From: JAXHUH01 sp034211175
Lineage (GTDB): Bacteria; Actinomycetota; Acidimicrobiia; Acidimicrobiales; CAIXPF01
DNA: 21,463 nt
Direction: 5' to 3'
Assembly (NCBI GenBank): GCA_034211175.1
Contig: JAXHUH010000201.1
Span: 1 to 21,463, forward strand
In this document: piece by piece, positions 7,128-15,109 of the stretch
Position numbering within the stretch: position 1 is the first letter of the stretch
Layout of the letters: each line of letters starts with the position of its first letter
Translations under genes and position numbers: made by a program
Notes under the pieces: generated by a model
Databases searched by the model: none
Seen by the model: the letters and a program-made list of their open reading frames with translations, nothing else
What the model was told of the DNA's origin: nothing

Positions 7128-8926
7128 GACACCCTCCTCAGGACGAGTGCGCCGGCGGCGCCGGCCTCGGCCCGCCAACCGGGTGGCACCCACACCGTGG
7201 CGTCCTCCTCGGCGATCACGAGCGGCCCCTCCCCCGTCCGGCGGTCGGGCACCGGCAACGACGACACGTCGACCGCCGGTGGGCGCACTGCGGTGGCCCG
7301 CAGGGCGATGACCTCGATCGGCGCGCGCTCCCGGGCGTAGCCGTTGCGGCGCAGGTGCTCGTCGGCGAACGAGGCGATGTCGGCCACCCGCAGCTCGTGG
7401 CTCTGGCCCAGGTAGCGGCAGTCGAGCGCGGTCGTGACCTCGACGTCGGACCCGGAGGCATCGTCGTCGCCGAGCAGCGAGGCGGCCTCGTCGGCCAGGT
7501 CGGCCAGGGCGTGCTCCAGTCCGTCGTGGTCGGTCGGCGTCGGCCAGGACCGCACGAGGTCGCGCTGGTCGGGCGAGCCGAGGATCCCCAGTGCCGACAG
7601 CACCCCGGCCCGGGCCGGGATGATCACCGCGGCGAGGTCGAGCGCGTCGGCGAGGGCACAGGCGTGGAGGGGGCCGGCGCCGCCGAACGCGACGAGCGCG
7701 AGGCCGCGCGGGTCGACGCCCCGCTCGACCGACACCGCCCGCAGCGCCCGCTCCATGTTGGCGTTGACCACGGCCAGCACCCCGTCGGCATCGACGCCGG
7801 CGCCGTCGAGCGCGGCCCGGGCGGCGTCGAGGTCGAGCCGCCCGAGGTCGGGGAAGGTGGCGTCGGCGGGGATGTGGCCGGCGACGAGGTTGGCGTCGGT
7901 CACCGTCGGGTTCGTGCCGCCCCGGCCGTAGCACGCCGGCCCGGGCACCGCGCCGGCCGACTCGGGGCCCACGACCAGGGCGCCGCCGGCGTCGATCCGG
8001 GCGATCGAGCCGCCGCCGGCGCCGATGGTGACCACGTCGAGCGAGGGCAGGCGCACCGGGAACCCGCCGACCATCCGCTGCGCGGCCGGCTCCGGTTCCC
8101 CGTCGCGCACGAGGCACACGTCGGTGCTGGTGCCGCCCATGTCGAAGGTGATGGCGTCCGGGTAGCCGTTGGCCATCGCCGCGGCCGCGCCCGCCCGCAC
8201 CCCGCCGGCGGGGCCGGACAGCAGCAGCGCAACCGGCAGCTCGGCGGCCCGGTCCAGGGGCAGCAGGCCCCCGGCCGACGTCATGACGACCACGTCGCCG
8301 GCGACGCCGTCGAGGTTGCGCAGGTAGGTGCGACACGCCGGGCGCACGTAGGCGTTGATCACGGTCGTCGCGGTGCGCTCGTACTCGCGGAACTCGGGCG
8401 ACACCTCGTGGGAGCAGGTGACATCGACGCCTCGTCGCTCCAGCTCGGCCCGCACCGCGAGCTCGTGGGCCGGGTCGAGGTCGGCGTGGAGCAGGCACAC
8501 CGCCACCGACCGGGCCTCGGCCGGCACGTCGGGGAGGGCCTCGGCCCGGACCGGCTCGATCTCGGCGCCGGTGGCGTCCAGGCGGCCGGGCACCTCGAGG
8601 CGCCACGCCCGCGGGACCAGAGGCTCGGGGCGGTCGACGTCCTGGTCATAGAGCGACGGGCGGTCCTGGCGGGCGATCTCGATCAGGTCGGCGAAGCCCT
8701 CGTTGGTCACGAGCGCCACCGGCGCGCCCCGGCGTTCGAGGACGGCGTTGGTCGCCACCGTGGTGCCGTGGGCCAGCAGCTCGGGCACCTCGTCGCCGAC
8801 GGCCCGGCCCAGCGCCTGGCGCACGGCCCGGCCCGGGTCCTCGGGCGTGGACAGCACCTTGGCCACCCGCCCGTCCGCGGTCACGAGGTCGGTGAACGTA
8901 CCCCCGGTGTCGGTCCCGACGCGCAT
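7124..8926 (-). CDS. hyuA: hydantoinase/oxoprolinase subunit A (HyuA family, ATPase)
   Basis: Encodes 600 aa. The N-terminus MRVGTDTGGTFTDLV is the ASKHA-type phosphate-binding loop of HyuA. Further family motifs are LAHGTTVATNAVLERRGA, ITFDMGGTSTDVCLV, GAGGGSIARIDAGG, GPACYGRGGTNPTVTDANLV and AFGGAGPLHACALA. HyuA uses ATP to activate the ring substrate opened together with HyuB. The ATG at 8926 places the phosphate loop at the extreme N-terminus as in homologues; a GTG two codons upstream is an alternative. It follows the amidase after 45 bases and overlaps hyuB, so the three form one catabolic unit. Confidence 0.92.
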   Translation of the reverse strand: MRVGTDTGGTFTDLVTADGRVAKVLSTPEDPGRAVRQALGRAVGDEVPELLAHGTTVATNAVLERRGAPVALVTNEGFADLIEIARQDRPSLYDQDVDRPEPLVPRAWRLEVPGRLDATGAEIEPVRAEALPDVPAEARSVAVCLLHADLDPAHELAVRAELERRGVDVTCSHEVSPEFREYERTATTVINAYVRPACRTYLRNLDGVAGDVVVMTSAGGLLPLDRAAELPVALLLSGPAGGVRAGAAAAMANGYPDAITFDMGGTSTDVCLVRDGEPEPAAQRMVGGFPVRLPSLDVVTIGAGGGSIARIDAGGALVVGPESAGAVPGPACYGRGGTNPTVTDANLVAGHIPADATFPDLGRLDLDAARAALDGAGVDADGVLAVVNANMERALRAVSVERGVDPRGLALVAFGGAGPLHACALADALDLAAVIIPARAGVLSALGILGSPDQRDLVRSWPTPTDHDGLEHALADLADEAASLLGDDDASGSDVEVTTALDCRYLGQSHELRVADIASFADEHLRRNGYARERAPIEVIALRATAVRPPAVDVSSLPVPDRRTGEGPLVIAEEDATVWVPPGWRAEAGAAGALVLRRVS

Positions 8927-8971
8927 GGCCACATCCTGCCCCACCCACCGCCGGGCCCGGGACACCGGCCG

Positions 8972-10402
8972 TCAGGTGGCCAGCAGGTGCTCCGCGCGGG
9001 CTGCGGCGGTGAGGAGGGTGCCGTCGGTGGCGGCCTCGAGCTGGAGGCCGACCGGCAGGTCGCCCTCTCGCACGGCGGCGGGGATCGGCAGGCTCAACGC
9101 GGGGAGGCCGGTGGCGTTGGCGAGGCGGGTGTTGGCGATGATGACCGCGGCGACCGCCGGGTCCGCGGCCTCGGCCAGGGTCGGGGCGACGATCGGCGTG
9201 GCCGGGGTGAGCACCGCGTCGACCACGGCGAGGGTGGCCAGGCACCGGCGCCGCAGCTCGACGCGCAGGGCCCGGGCATCGAGGTAGGTCCCGAGGTCGA
9301 GGGCGCTCCCCTGCACGAGCCGGGCGCGGACATCGGGGCCGAGCAACGCAGCCCGCTCCGCCAGGGTCCGCCGGTGCACCCGGGCCGCCTCGGCGAACAT
9401 GATCGCGGTCGTGGCGGCCCACACCTCCTCGCCGGCCGGCCACGGCACCTCGATCAGCTCGACCCCGTCGTCGGCCAGGCGGTCGAGCGCCGCCCGCACC
9501 GATGCGGCGACGGGCTCGGTGGCGGCGGCGAGCACGTCGGACGCGACCCCGAGCCGCATGCCGTTCGGCGGCGGCCCGTCGTGGTCATCGCTCGTCGGCA
9601 CGGACAGGGCCATGGCCACGGCCCGGGCACCGGCGACGTCGGGGGTGAACCAGCCGACGTGGTCGAGCGTCGGGGACAGTGCCTGGACACCCTCGAGCGA
9701 CACCGCGCCCCGGGCCGGCTTGTGGCCGACGACGCCGCACAGCGAGGCGGGCGCACGGACCGACCCGCCGGTGTCGGTCCCGAGCGCCACGTCGGCCTCC
9801 CCGATGGCGACCGCCACGGCCGAGCCGCTCGACGAGCCGCCCGGCACCCGGCCCGGGTCGACGGGGTGGGCCGGGGTGCCGTCGATCGGGTTGAGCCCGG
9901 TGACGCCGAAGGCGAGCTCGTGGAGCTTCGTCGCGCCGACGACGACGGCACCAGCGGCCCGCAGACGATCGACGGCGGGGGCATCGGCGGGCGATGGCGG
10001 GGCGTCGAACCGGGTGCGGGACCCGCAGCGCATCGGACGGCCGCCGACGGAGATCAGGTCCTTGACCGCCAGACGGGACCCGGCGAGGAGCTGGCGGCCA
10101 CCGGCGTCGGTCCCCTCGGCGCCCGTCCCGTCGGCGTCCGGCCGGTCGATCGCGGCGCCGCTCGCCGGGTCGGGGTCGTCGCGCCACACCCACGGGGACG
10201 TGTCCGGCGTCGGCGGCGGCAGCGGACCGGGCTCGCGGGGCATCGGGACGGCGAACGGGTCGGCGTCCGCGAGGGCGCCCGCCCGCTCACCGACCGCGTC
10301 GACGACCCGGTCGACCAGCGACGCGAGCGCGGCGGCATCGAGGTCGCCGGCGCCGCCGCCCAGGTCGCCGAGCACCTCCCGCAACCGACCCTCGGTGGTC
10401 AC
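8972..10402 (-). CDS. amidase signature family enzyme
   Basis: Encodes 476 aa with the complete Ser-cisSer-Lys triad: Lys at about 114 in LAVKDLISVGG, cis-Ser at about 190 in PGGSSSGSAVAVA and nucleophile Ser at about 214 in GTDTGGSVRAPASLCGVVGHKP. The 24-residue spacing between the two serines matches known members. An N-terminal helical and Pro/Asp-rich region of about 100 residues precedes the fold. The GTG start at 10402 is chosen because it overlaps the stop of the upstream RNase H-SLOG gene (GTGA) and has a G-rich sequence upstream. Members hydrolyse amides, including N-carbamoyl and acyl amides; next to hyuAB a role in processing a ring-opened product is plausible but inferred. GatA is unlikely because gatB and gatC are not nearby. 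Confidence 0.9.
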   Translation of the reverse strand: MTTEGRLREVLGDLGGGAGDLDAAALASLVDRVVDAVGERAGALADADPFAVPMPREPGPLPPPTPDTSPWVWRDDPDPASGAAIDRPDADGTGAEGTDAGGRQLLAGSRLAVKDLISVGGRPMRCGSRTRFDAPPSPADAPAVDRLRAAGAVVVGATKLHELAFGVTGLNPIDGTPAHPVDPGRVPGGSSSGSAVAVAIGEADVALGTDTGGSVRAPASLCGVVGHKPARGAVSLEGVQALSPTLDHVGWFTPDVAGARAVAMALSVPTSDDHDGPPPNGMRLGVASDVLAAATEPVAASVRAALDRLADDGVELIEVPWPAGEEVWAATTAIMFAEAARVHRRTLAERAALLGPDVRARLVQGSALDLGTYLDARALRVELRRRCLATLAVVDAVLTPATPIVAPTLAEAADPAVAAVIIANTRLANATGLPALSLPIPAAVREGDLPVGLQLEAATDGTLLTAAARAEHLLAT

Positions 10403-11454
10403 CGTCGTCGTCCCCCCGTCGTCAGCTCCGTCGGGTCGACCACCCACACCTCGTCGCCCATGCGGTCGGTCAGGCTCTTGTGCAGCTTCTCCAACGCCTT
10501 GTCGCGCCCGTCCCACACGAGCACCGCCTCGTCGAGGTGCTGGGCCATCCACGCGTCGCGCCGTCGCAGCGCCGCCGCCACCTTGGCCGTGGTGTCGGGC
10601 GTCTTCTTCTCGAGTGTGAGCGTGTCGCGGGCATCGGCGACGAGGTCGGCGAAGTGGGCGCGTCGCGCCTTCGGCCACGGGGCGTCGGGCTCGGGGAACG
10701 GCAGGAGCGCGGCGTAGGGCACGCCCACCTCGCGGGCGGCCTCGGCGCCGAGCTGCTCGGCGCCGAGGCGCAGGCCGCTCACCACGAGCAGGTCGGGGTG
10801 GAGGTGGCGCTTGGCCGCGATGATGTCGGCGAGCCGGTGGCGGACGGCGTCGGCGGTCGGGTTCGGGTCGTAGCCGCCGAGCTCGGTCGGCTTGTGGCCG
10901 AGCACGACGAGCGTGTGGCCGTCGAACCCGTCGGTGTAGCTGGGGCCGGCCTTCTTCTTGTCCGAGGCCGAACCGCCGGGCTCGTCGGCCGGGCCGACCT
11001 CGGTGGGCGGGTGGTCGCCCGAGCGCTCCTGCTGGCGCTGGCCGGCCTCGACGGCGAGGCGGTCGGCGAGGTCGTTCCAGCGGTTGTTGGCGTGGCCCTT
11101 CACCCATCGGAACGTGACGTCGCCGCGGGTGCGGACGAGGTCGATGAACGGCTCCCACAGGTCCCGGTTGGCGACCGGCTTGCGGGAGCTGTTCTTCCAC
11201 CCCCGCTCGAGCCAGCCCTCCCACCACCGGTCGCGGAAGCAGTTCACGACGTAGGTCGAGTCGCTGACCACCTCGACGGGGCCGGTGGTGGCCCGGACGG
11301 CCTCGTACGCCGCCTTGATCTCCATCCGCTGGTTGGTGGAGCGGGCCTCGAACCCGGCCGCGAACGGACCGTCGGGCACGACCCACGCCCAGCCGCCCGG
11401 GCCGGGGTTGCCGGAGCACGCGCCGTCGGTGAACACCTCGGTCCGAGCAGCCAT
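10399..11454 (-). CDS. RNase HI fused to a YpsA-like (DUF1273) SLOG domain
   Basis: Encodes 351 aa in two domains. Residues 1-140 are RNase HI with all four catalytic acids: D10 in VFTDGACSGNPGPGGWAW, E45 in NQRMEIKAA, D65 in VVSDSTYVV and D127 in NDLADRLA, plus the loop histidine H121 in WVKGHANN. A polar linker (about 140-178) leads to residues 180-345, which match YpsA motif by motif: LGHKPTELGGY, VSGLRLGAEQLGAEAA, LLPFPEPDAPW, and a distal RRRDAWMAQHLDEAVLVWDG segment. RNase HI removes RNA from RNA-DNA hybrids; SLOG domains bind nucleotide-type ligands. No Shine-Dalgarno precedes the ATG; GATCAT ends seven bases before it, so a leaderless mRNA is possible. It is the first gene of the amidase-hyuAB run. 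Confidence 0.85.
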   Translation of the reverse strand: MAARTEVFTDGACSGNPGPGGWAWVVPDGPFAAGFEARSTNQRMEIKAAYEAVRATTGPVEVVSDSTYVVNCFRDRWWEGWLERGWKNSSRKPVANRDLWEPFIDLVRTRGDVTFRWVKGHANNRWNDLADRLAVEAGQRQQERSGDHPPTEVGPADEPGGSASDKKKAGPSYTDGFDGHTLVVLGHKPTELGGYDPNPTADAVRHRLADIIAAKRHLHPDLLVVSGLRLGAEQLGAEAAREVGVPYAALLPFPEPDAPWPKARRAHFADLVADARDTLTLEKKTPDTTAKVAAALRRRDAWMAQHLDEAVLVWDGRDKALEKLHKSLTDRMGDEVWVVDPTELTTGGRRR

Positions 11455-11511
11455 GGGAACGATGATCGCACGACACCGGCGGTGCGCCGGCCCGCAGCGA
11501 ATCCACGGGAT

Positions 11512-11536
11512 TTGTCGACCGTCCGGACGGTACAGT
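11512..11536 (+). promoter_or_regulatory. promoter and TetR-type operator of the efflux pump gene
   Basis: ACCGTCCGGACGGT (11518-11531) is a perfect 14-bp palindrome, the size and style of TetR-family operators. A -35-like TTGTCG (11512-11517) precedes it, and a -10-like TACAGT (11531-11536) overlaps its last base. The GTG start at 11543 lies seven bases after the -10, so the transcript is probably leaderless. TetR binding here would block polymerase. The RNase H-SLOG start is 63 bases away on the other strand and could be co-regulated. Confidence 0.6.
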
Positions 11537-11542
11537 TATCCG

Positions 11543-13093
11543 GTGCTCAGCCAGGCCGACAACATCTCCGGTGACCGCCCGACCATCGACGACGACGGCC
11601 CCGCCACCAACGACCCCCGTCGCTGGTGGGCGCTCGCCGTGCTCACCCTGCCCGTGCTCGTCATCTCGATGGACGCGACGATCCTCGGCTTCGCCATCCC
11701 GTCGCTGAGCGCGGCGATCGAGCCGACGAGCTCCGAGCTGCTGTGGATCGTCGACATCTACTCGTTCGTGCTCGCCGGGCTGTTGGTGACGATGGGCGTC
11801 GTCGGCGACCGCATCGGACGACGACGCCTGCTGCTGTGGGGTGCCGCCGGCTTCGGGGCCGCCTCCCTGCTGGCGGCGTTCGCCACCGGGCCGGCCACGC
11901 TGATCGCGGCCCGGGCCGCCCTCGGCGTCGCCGGCGCGACGCTGATGCCGTCGACCCTCTCGCTGATCCGCAACATCTTCACCGACGACCACGAGCGCCA
12001 GATGGCCATCGCGGTGTGGGCCACGGCGTTCGCGGTCGGTGCCGCGATCGGGCCGATCGCCGGTGGGGTCGTCCTCGAGCACTTCTGGTGGGGCGCGGTG
12101 TTCCTCATCGCGGTGCCGGTGACCATCGCCCTCGTCGTCGTCGGGCCCCGGGTGGTGCCCGAATCGAGGGACCCGTCGCCGGGCCGCTTCGACATCCCGA
12201 GCGCCGTGCTGTCGATGGCGACCACGCTGCCGGTCGTCTACGCCGTGAAGACCGCGGCCTCCCACGGTGCGTCCTGGCCGGCGGCGGCCTCGCTCGTGGC
12301 CGGGATCGTCGCCGGCGTCGTGTTCGTGCGGCGCCAGCGACGGCTGGAGGACCCGATGATCGACGTCGGGCTGTTCCGCCTGCCCCGCTTCCGCATGGCG
12401 ATCACCGGCAACCTGCTGGCGTGCGTCGGGCTCGCGGGCTCGATGTTCTTCACCACCCAGTACCTCCAGCTGGTCGTGGGCATGAGCCCGCTGCGCGCCG
12501 GCGTGCAGCTCCTGCCGGCCGTGGTCTCGTCGGTCGCGTTCACGCTCGCCGCGCCGTGGGCGTCGCGCCGCTGGGGACCGTTCGCGGTGATCGCCGGTGG
12601 CCTCGTGCTCGGCGCGGTCGGGTTCGGCCTGCTCACCCAGGTCAGCGCGACCGGCTCGCCGGTGCTGGCCGCACTGTCGATCGCGGTGCTCAACGCCGGG
12701 CTGGGCGCGGCGATGACCGTGGCCGTCGAGGGGATCATGGCGGCGGTGCCGCCCGAGCGGGCCGGTGCGGTGGCGTCGGTGTCGGAGACGGGCAACGAGC
12801 TCGGCATCGCGCTCGGCACCGCCATCCTCGGCTCCATCGCCACGGCGGTCTACCGGCGCCGCATCGACGACCTCGACGGCACGGGCGTGGCCGCCGACGT
12901 CGTCGACCGGGCCCGGGAGACGCTCGGGGCCGCGCTCGGCGCCGCCGACGAGCTGGACGGCGCCGCCCGGACCGGGTTCGAGGCGGCGGCCTCCGGGGCG
13001 TTCGTCGACGGGCTCCACGTCGCCGCGATCGCGGCCACGACCGCGCTGGCGATGGTCGCGGCGTGGGCGCTGCGAACCCACCGGGCACGCTGA
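11543..13093 (+). CDS. MFS drug transporter, DHA2 (EmrB/QacA) family
   Basis: Encodes 516 aa, with a short polar N-terminus and about 14 predicted membrane helices, the size of a proton-driven DHA2 exporter. Motifs: SMDATILGFAIPSLSAAI (motif D1 region of helix 1), WIVDIYSFVLAG, and motif A in the loop after helix 2 (MGVVGDRIGRRRLLL). A motif-C-like stretch follows in AVGAAIGPIAGGVV. The GTG start at 11543 is preferred over upstream codons because the promoter palindrome and -10 lie immediately before it. The tetR gene follows after four bases, a classic pump-repressor pair. Substrates are probably lipophilic or cationic toxicants; the exact specificity is not visible. Confidence 0.88.
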   Translation: MLSQADNISGDRPTIDDDGPATNDPRRWWALAVLTLPVLVISMDATILGFAIPSLSAAIEPTSSELLWIVDIYSFVLAGLLVTMGVVGDRIGRRRLLLWGAAGFGAASLLAAFATGPATLIAARAALGVAGATLMPSTLSLIRNIFTDDHERQMAIAVWATAFAVGAAIGPIAGGVVLEHFWWGAVFLIAVPVTIALVVVGPRVVPESRDPSPGRFDIPSAVLSMATTLPVVYAVKTAASHGASWPAAASLVAGIVAGVVFVRRQRRLEDPMIDVGLFRLPRFRMAITGNLLACVGLAGSMFFTTQYLQLVVGMSPLRAGVQLLPAVVSSVAFTLAAPWASRRWGPFAVIAGGLVLGAVGFGLLTQVSATGSPVLAALSIAVLNAGLGAAMTVAVEGIMAAVPPERAGAVASVSETGNELGIALGTAILGSIATAVYRRRIDDLDGTGVAADVVDRARETLGAALGAADELDGAARTGFEAAASGAFVDGLHVAAIAATTALAMVAAWALRTHRAR

Positions 13094-13097
13094 GGTC

Positions 13098-13616
13098 ATG
13101 GCCCGCCCGTCGAACCGCGACCTGATCGTCGACGCCCTCCAGGAGGTCGTCCTCGAGCGCGGCGCGGACAGCGTGACCCTCGACGCGGTGGCCGCGGCCG
13201 CCGGGGTCTCGAAGGGCGGGCTCCTCTACCACTTCGGGTCCAAGGCCGAGCTGTTCTGCGGCCTGCTCGACCGGTGCGAGGAGTCGGTGGAGCGGGCGAA
13301 CGCCGCGGCCCCCTCCGACCCGGCGGCGCTGGTGCGCTGGCACATCACCAGCGCGCTGGAGGCCTCCGACGCCGAGAACCGCATGTGGCGGGCGCTGGTC
13401 GGCTCGGTCCACGCGGTCGACGAGGCGTTCGACCGGCGGCTCATCGAGCTGTCGGTGCGCTCCCGGGCACCACTGGAGGTGCTCGACCCGGTGCTGGCCA
13501 GCCACGTGCGCCTGGTGGCCGACGGGCTCTACCTGGGTGATCTCGTCAACGAGCCCCGCCCCGACCGCGCCCACGTCGAGGCGATCATCGAGTCGCTCGC
13601 CGCCGGCCTGGCCTGA
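13098..13616 (+). CDS. TetR-family transcriptional repressor
   Basis: Encodes 172 aa. The N-terminal helix-turn-helix is clear: RDLIVDALQEVVLERGADSV, then TLDAVAAAAGVSKGGLLYHF and GSKAELF (residues about 7-54). The C-terminal helical domain would bind the inducer and dimerise; at 172 aa the protein is a little short for the family. The ATG at 13098 follows the transporter stop by four bases and is preceded by GAGGT. The likely target is the palindrome at 11518-11531 in the promoter of its own operon, with derepression by a pump substrate. This is inferred from operon layout. Confidence 0.9.
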   Translation: MARPSNRDLIVDALQEVVLERGADSVTLDAVAAAAGVSKGGLLYHFGSKAELFCGLLDRCEESVERANAAAPSDPAALVRWHITSALEASDAENRMWRALVGSVHAVDEAFDRRLIELSVRSRAPLEVLDPVLASHVRLVADGLYLGDLVNEPRPDRAHVEAIIESLAAGLA

Positions 13617-13636
13617 CCCGGCCATGCCCATCCCAT

Positions 13637-13659
13637 CCCGGGCCGTGGCCGGGCCCGGG
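13637..13659 (+). terminator. hairpin after the pump-tetR operon
   Basis: CCCGGGCC (13637-13644) pairs perfectly with GGCCCGGG (13652-13659) around a 7-base loop, starting 20 bases after the tetR stop. There is no U tract. It separates the operon from the next gene on the same strand. Confidence 0.4.
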
Positions 13660-13673
13660 CGCGTGGCGCGGCG

Positions 13674-13679
13674 TACGAT
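13674..13679 (+). promoter_or_regulatory. -10 element TACGAT for the HhH-GPD gene
   Basis: TACGAT ends eight bases before the GTG start at 13688, and no Shine-Dalgarno lies between. This is the spacing of a leaderless promoter, and it supports the GTG as the true start. The same hexamer serves as the proposed -10 for vapB and the mgtE-like gene. Confidence 0.45.
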
Positions 13680-13687
13680 CGCAGGCC

Positions 13688-14269
13688 GTGGCTGACGTCT
13701 CCTTCCCGATCACCGGCAACGCCGACGCCGACCGCCTGCTCGTCGACGACCCGTTCGCCCTGCTCCTCGGCATGCTGCTCGACCAGCAGGTGACGATGGA
13801 GTCGGCGTTCGCGGCGCCCCACCGCCTGGCCGACCGCCTCGGCGACCGGTTCAGCCCCGGGGCGATCGCGGCGATGCCGGCCGAGGAGCTCGAGGAGGCG
13901 TTCCGGGAGAAGCCGGCGCTGCACCGGTTCCCGGGGTCGATGGCCAAGCGGGCCCACCAGCTGTGCACCCACCTCGTCGAGCACCACGGCGGTGATGCCG
14001 CCGCGCTGTGGTCCGGCGTCGACGACGGCCGCGAGCTGCTGGCGCGGGTGAAGGCGTTGCCCGGCTTCGGCGACGAGAAGGCCAAGATCTTCGTCGCGCT
14101 GCTGGCCAAGCGGTTCGCCATCACGCCGAGCGGGTGGGAGGAGGCGGCCGCGCCGTTCTCCGACGACGAACGGCGCTCCGCCGCCGATGTCTCCTCGCCC
14201 GAGACCCTGGCCGAGGTCCGGGCGTGGAAGAAGGCGATGAAGGCGAAGGGCAAGGGCAAGCAGGACTGA
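13688..14269 (+). CDS. HhH-GPD superfamily protein, putative base-excision repair protein
   Basis: Encodes 193 aa, similar in layout to the short actinobacterial HhH-GPD proteins annotated as base-excision repair. PFALLLGMLLDQQVTMESAF resembles the opening helices of DNA glycosylases, and LPGFGDEKAKIFVALLAKRF (about 124-143) is a helix-hairpin-helix DNA-binding motif. The tail ends in Lys-rich KKAMKAKGKGKQD. The residues usually needed for catalysis in the endonuclease III/MutY branch are not seen: the Lys after LPGxG is Glu, and the downstream VD segment reads AITPSGW. It may use another residue, or may only bind DNA. It converges on the hydrolase gene with a shared hairpin between them. Confidence 0.8.
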   Translation: MADVSFPITGNADADRLLVDDPFALLLGMLLDQQVTMESAFAAPHRLADRLGDRFSPGAIAAMPAEELEEAFREKPALHRFPGSMAKRAHQLCTHLVEHHGGDAAALWSGVDDGRELLARVKALPGFGDEKAKIFVALLAKRFAITPSGWEEAAAPFSDDERRSAADVSSPETLAEVRAWKKAMKAKGKGKQD

Positions 14270-14279
14270 CCGCCGGGAC

Positions 14280-14302
14280 CGGCCGAACACGCCCTTCGGC
14301 CG
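14280..14302. terminator. bidirectional hairpin between convergent genes
   Basis: CGGCCGAA (14280-14287) pairs with TTCGGCCG (14295-14302) around a 7-base loop, in the 53-base gap between the stops of the HhH-GPD gene and the alpha/beta-hydrolase gene. The convergent setting supports a two-way terminator. Confidence 0.6.
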
Positions 14303-14322
14303 CCCGGTCGACGGCTCGCGGC

Positions 14323-15096
14323 TCAGGCCGGGCGCTCGACCCCGCTGCGGACCGCTTGGCGGTCGAGCCAGCCGCACAGGATGGCGATGGCGCGGGGATC
14401 GTGGCGCAGGTGGTGACCGGCTCCGCTGATCACCCGCAGGTCGGCGGTGGCGTGGGCGTCGCCGATCACCCGGGCGTCGAAGACGGGCACGTTGACGTCG
14501 TCCGAGCCGTGGACGACGAGCAGCGGCCGGGGCCGCAGCGACTCCACGCACGCCACCGCCCGGATCGACCGCAGCTCGTGGACCCATTGCTCGATCGACG
14601 CGGGGAAGCGCGGGTCGCGGATCACGTTGATGTCCCGGGCGAAGTCCAGGAGCCGCTTGGGGTGGGACGCCCAGTCGTCGAAGTCGGCCGGCGCGGCCAT
14701 GGCCGCGACCCCGTCGATCTCCGGGTCGCGTGACCCGGCACAGATCGACAGCGCGCCCGCGGTGCCGAACCCGCTCAACCACACCCCGGCCGTGTTGAGG
14801 ATCGACCGGACGTGGGTCACGGCGGCGCCGATGTCGTCGAGCCAGCCCCCGAGGCTGAAGTCGCCCTCCGACTCGCCGCACCCGCGGAAGCTGAACGTGA
14901 GCACGGCCCAACCGAGCTCCTCGGCGATGTGGTCGGCCAGCGCCGGGTAGGTGGCGTAGGAGTTGGCGCCCCCGCCGGCGGTGGAGGGGAAGCCGTGGCA
15001 GATGACGAGTGCGGCGGCACCGCTGCGCGCGACGCGGTCGGGCATCGCCAGGTGCCCGGCGAGGGTGAGATCGCCCGACGCGATGCGCTCGGTCAC
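14323..15096 (-). CDS. alpha/beta-hydrolase-fold protein with Gly at the nucleophile position
   Basis: Encodes 257 aa with an alpha/beta hydrolase core: the oxyanion-region strand ALVICHGFPSTAGGG, FSFRGCGESEGDFS after strand 4, and a late VVHGSDDVNVPV (Asp about 200) and SGAGHHLRHDP (His about 228). The nucleophile elbow reads WLSGFGTAGALS (about 106-117), so the usual G-x-S-x-G has Gly where Ser should be. The Asp and His remain. It may be non-catalytic, or may belong to a family with a displaced nucleophile. The GTG at 15096 is the start used; it follows the small upstream gene after 13 bases, so the two are probably co-transcribed. Confidence 0.8.
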   Translation of the reverse strand: MTERIASGDLTLAGHLAMPDRVARSGAAALVICHGFPSTAGGGANSYATYPALADHIAEELGWAVLTFSFRGCGESEGDFSLGGWLDDIGAAVTHVRSILNTAGVWLSGFGTAGALSICAGSRDPEIDGVAAMAAPADFDDWASHPKRLLDFARDINVIRDPRFPASIEQWVHELRSIRAVACVESLRPRPLLVVHGSDDVNVPVFDARVIGDAHATADLRVISGAGHHLRHDPRAIAILCGWLDRQAVRSGVERPA

Positions 15097-15109
15097 CTGG
15101 CGGCCGAGC

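Noticed and set aside
7355..10717. A plus-strand open frame of about 1120 codons antisense to hyuA and the amidase
   Set aside because: Composition is Gly/Arg/His/Val-rich without motifs, and both opposite-strand genes have complete family signatures. Long antisense frames are expected at such high GC.
8972..13099. A minus-strand frame of about 1375 codons running from the TetR region into the amidase
   Set aside because: Only the part from 10402 down to 8972 matches a family; the rest is the antisense of the MFS gene and an alternate frame of RNase H-SLOG.
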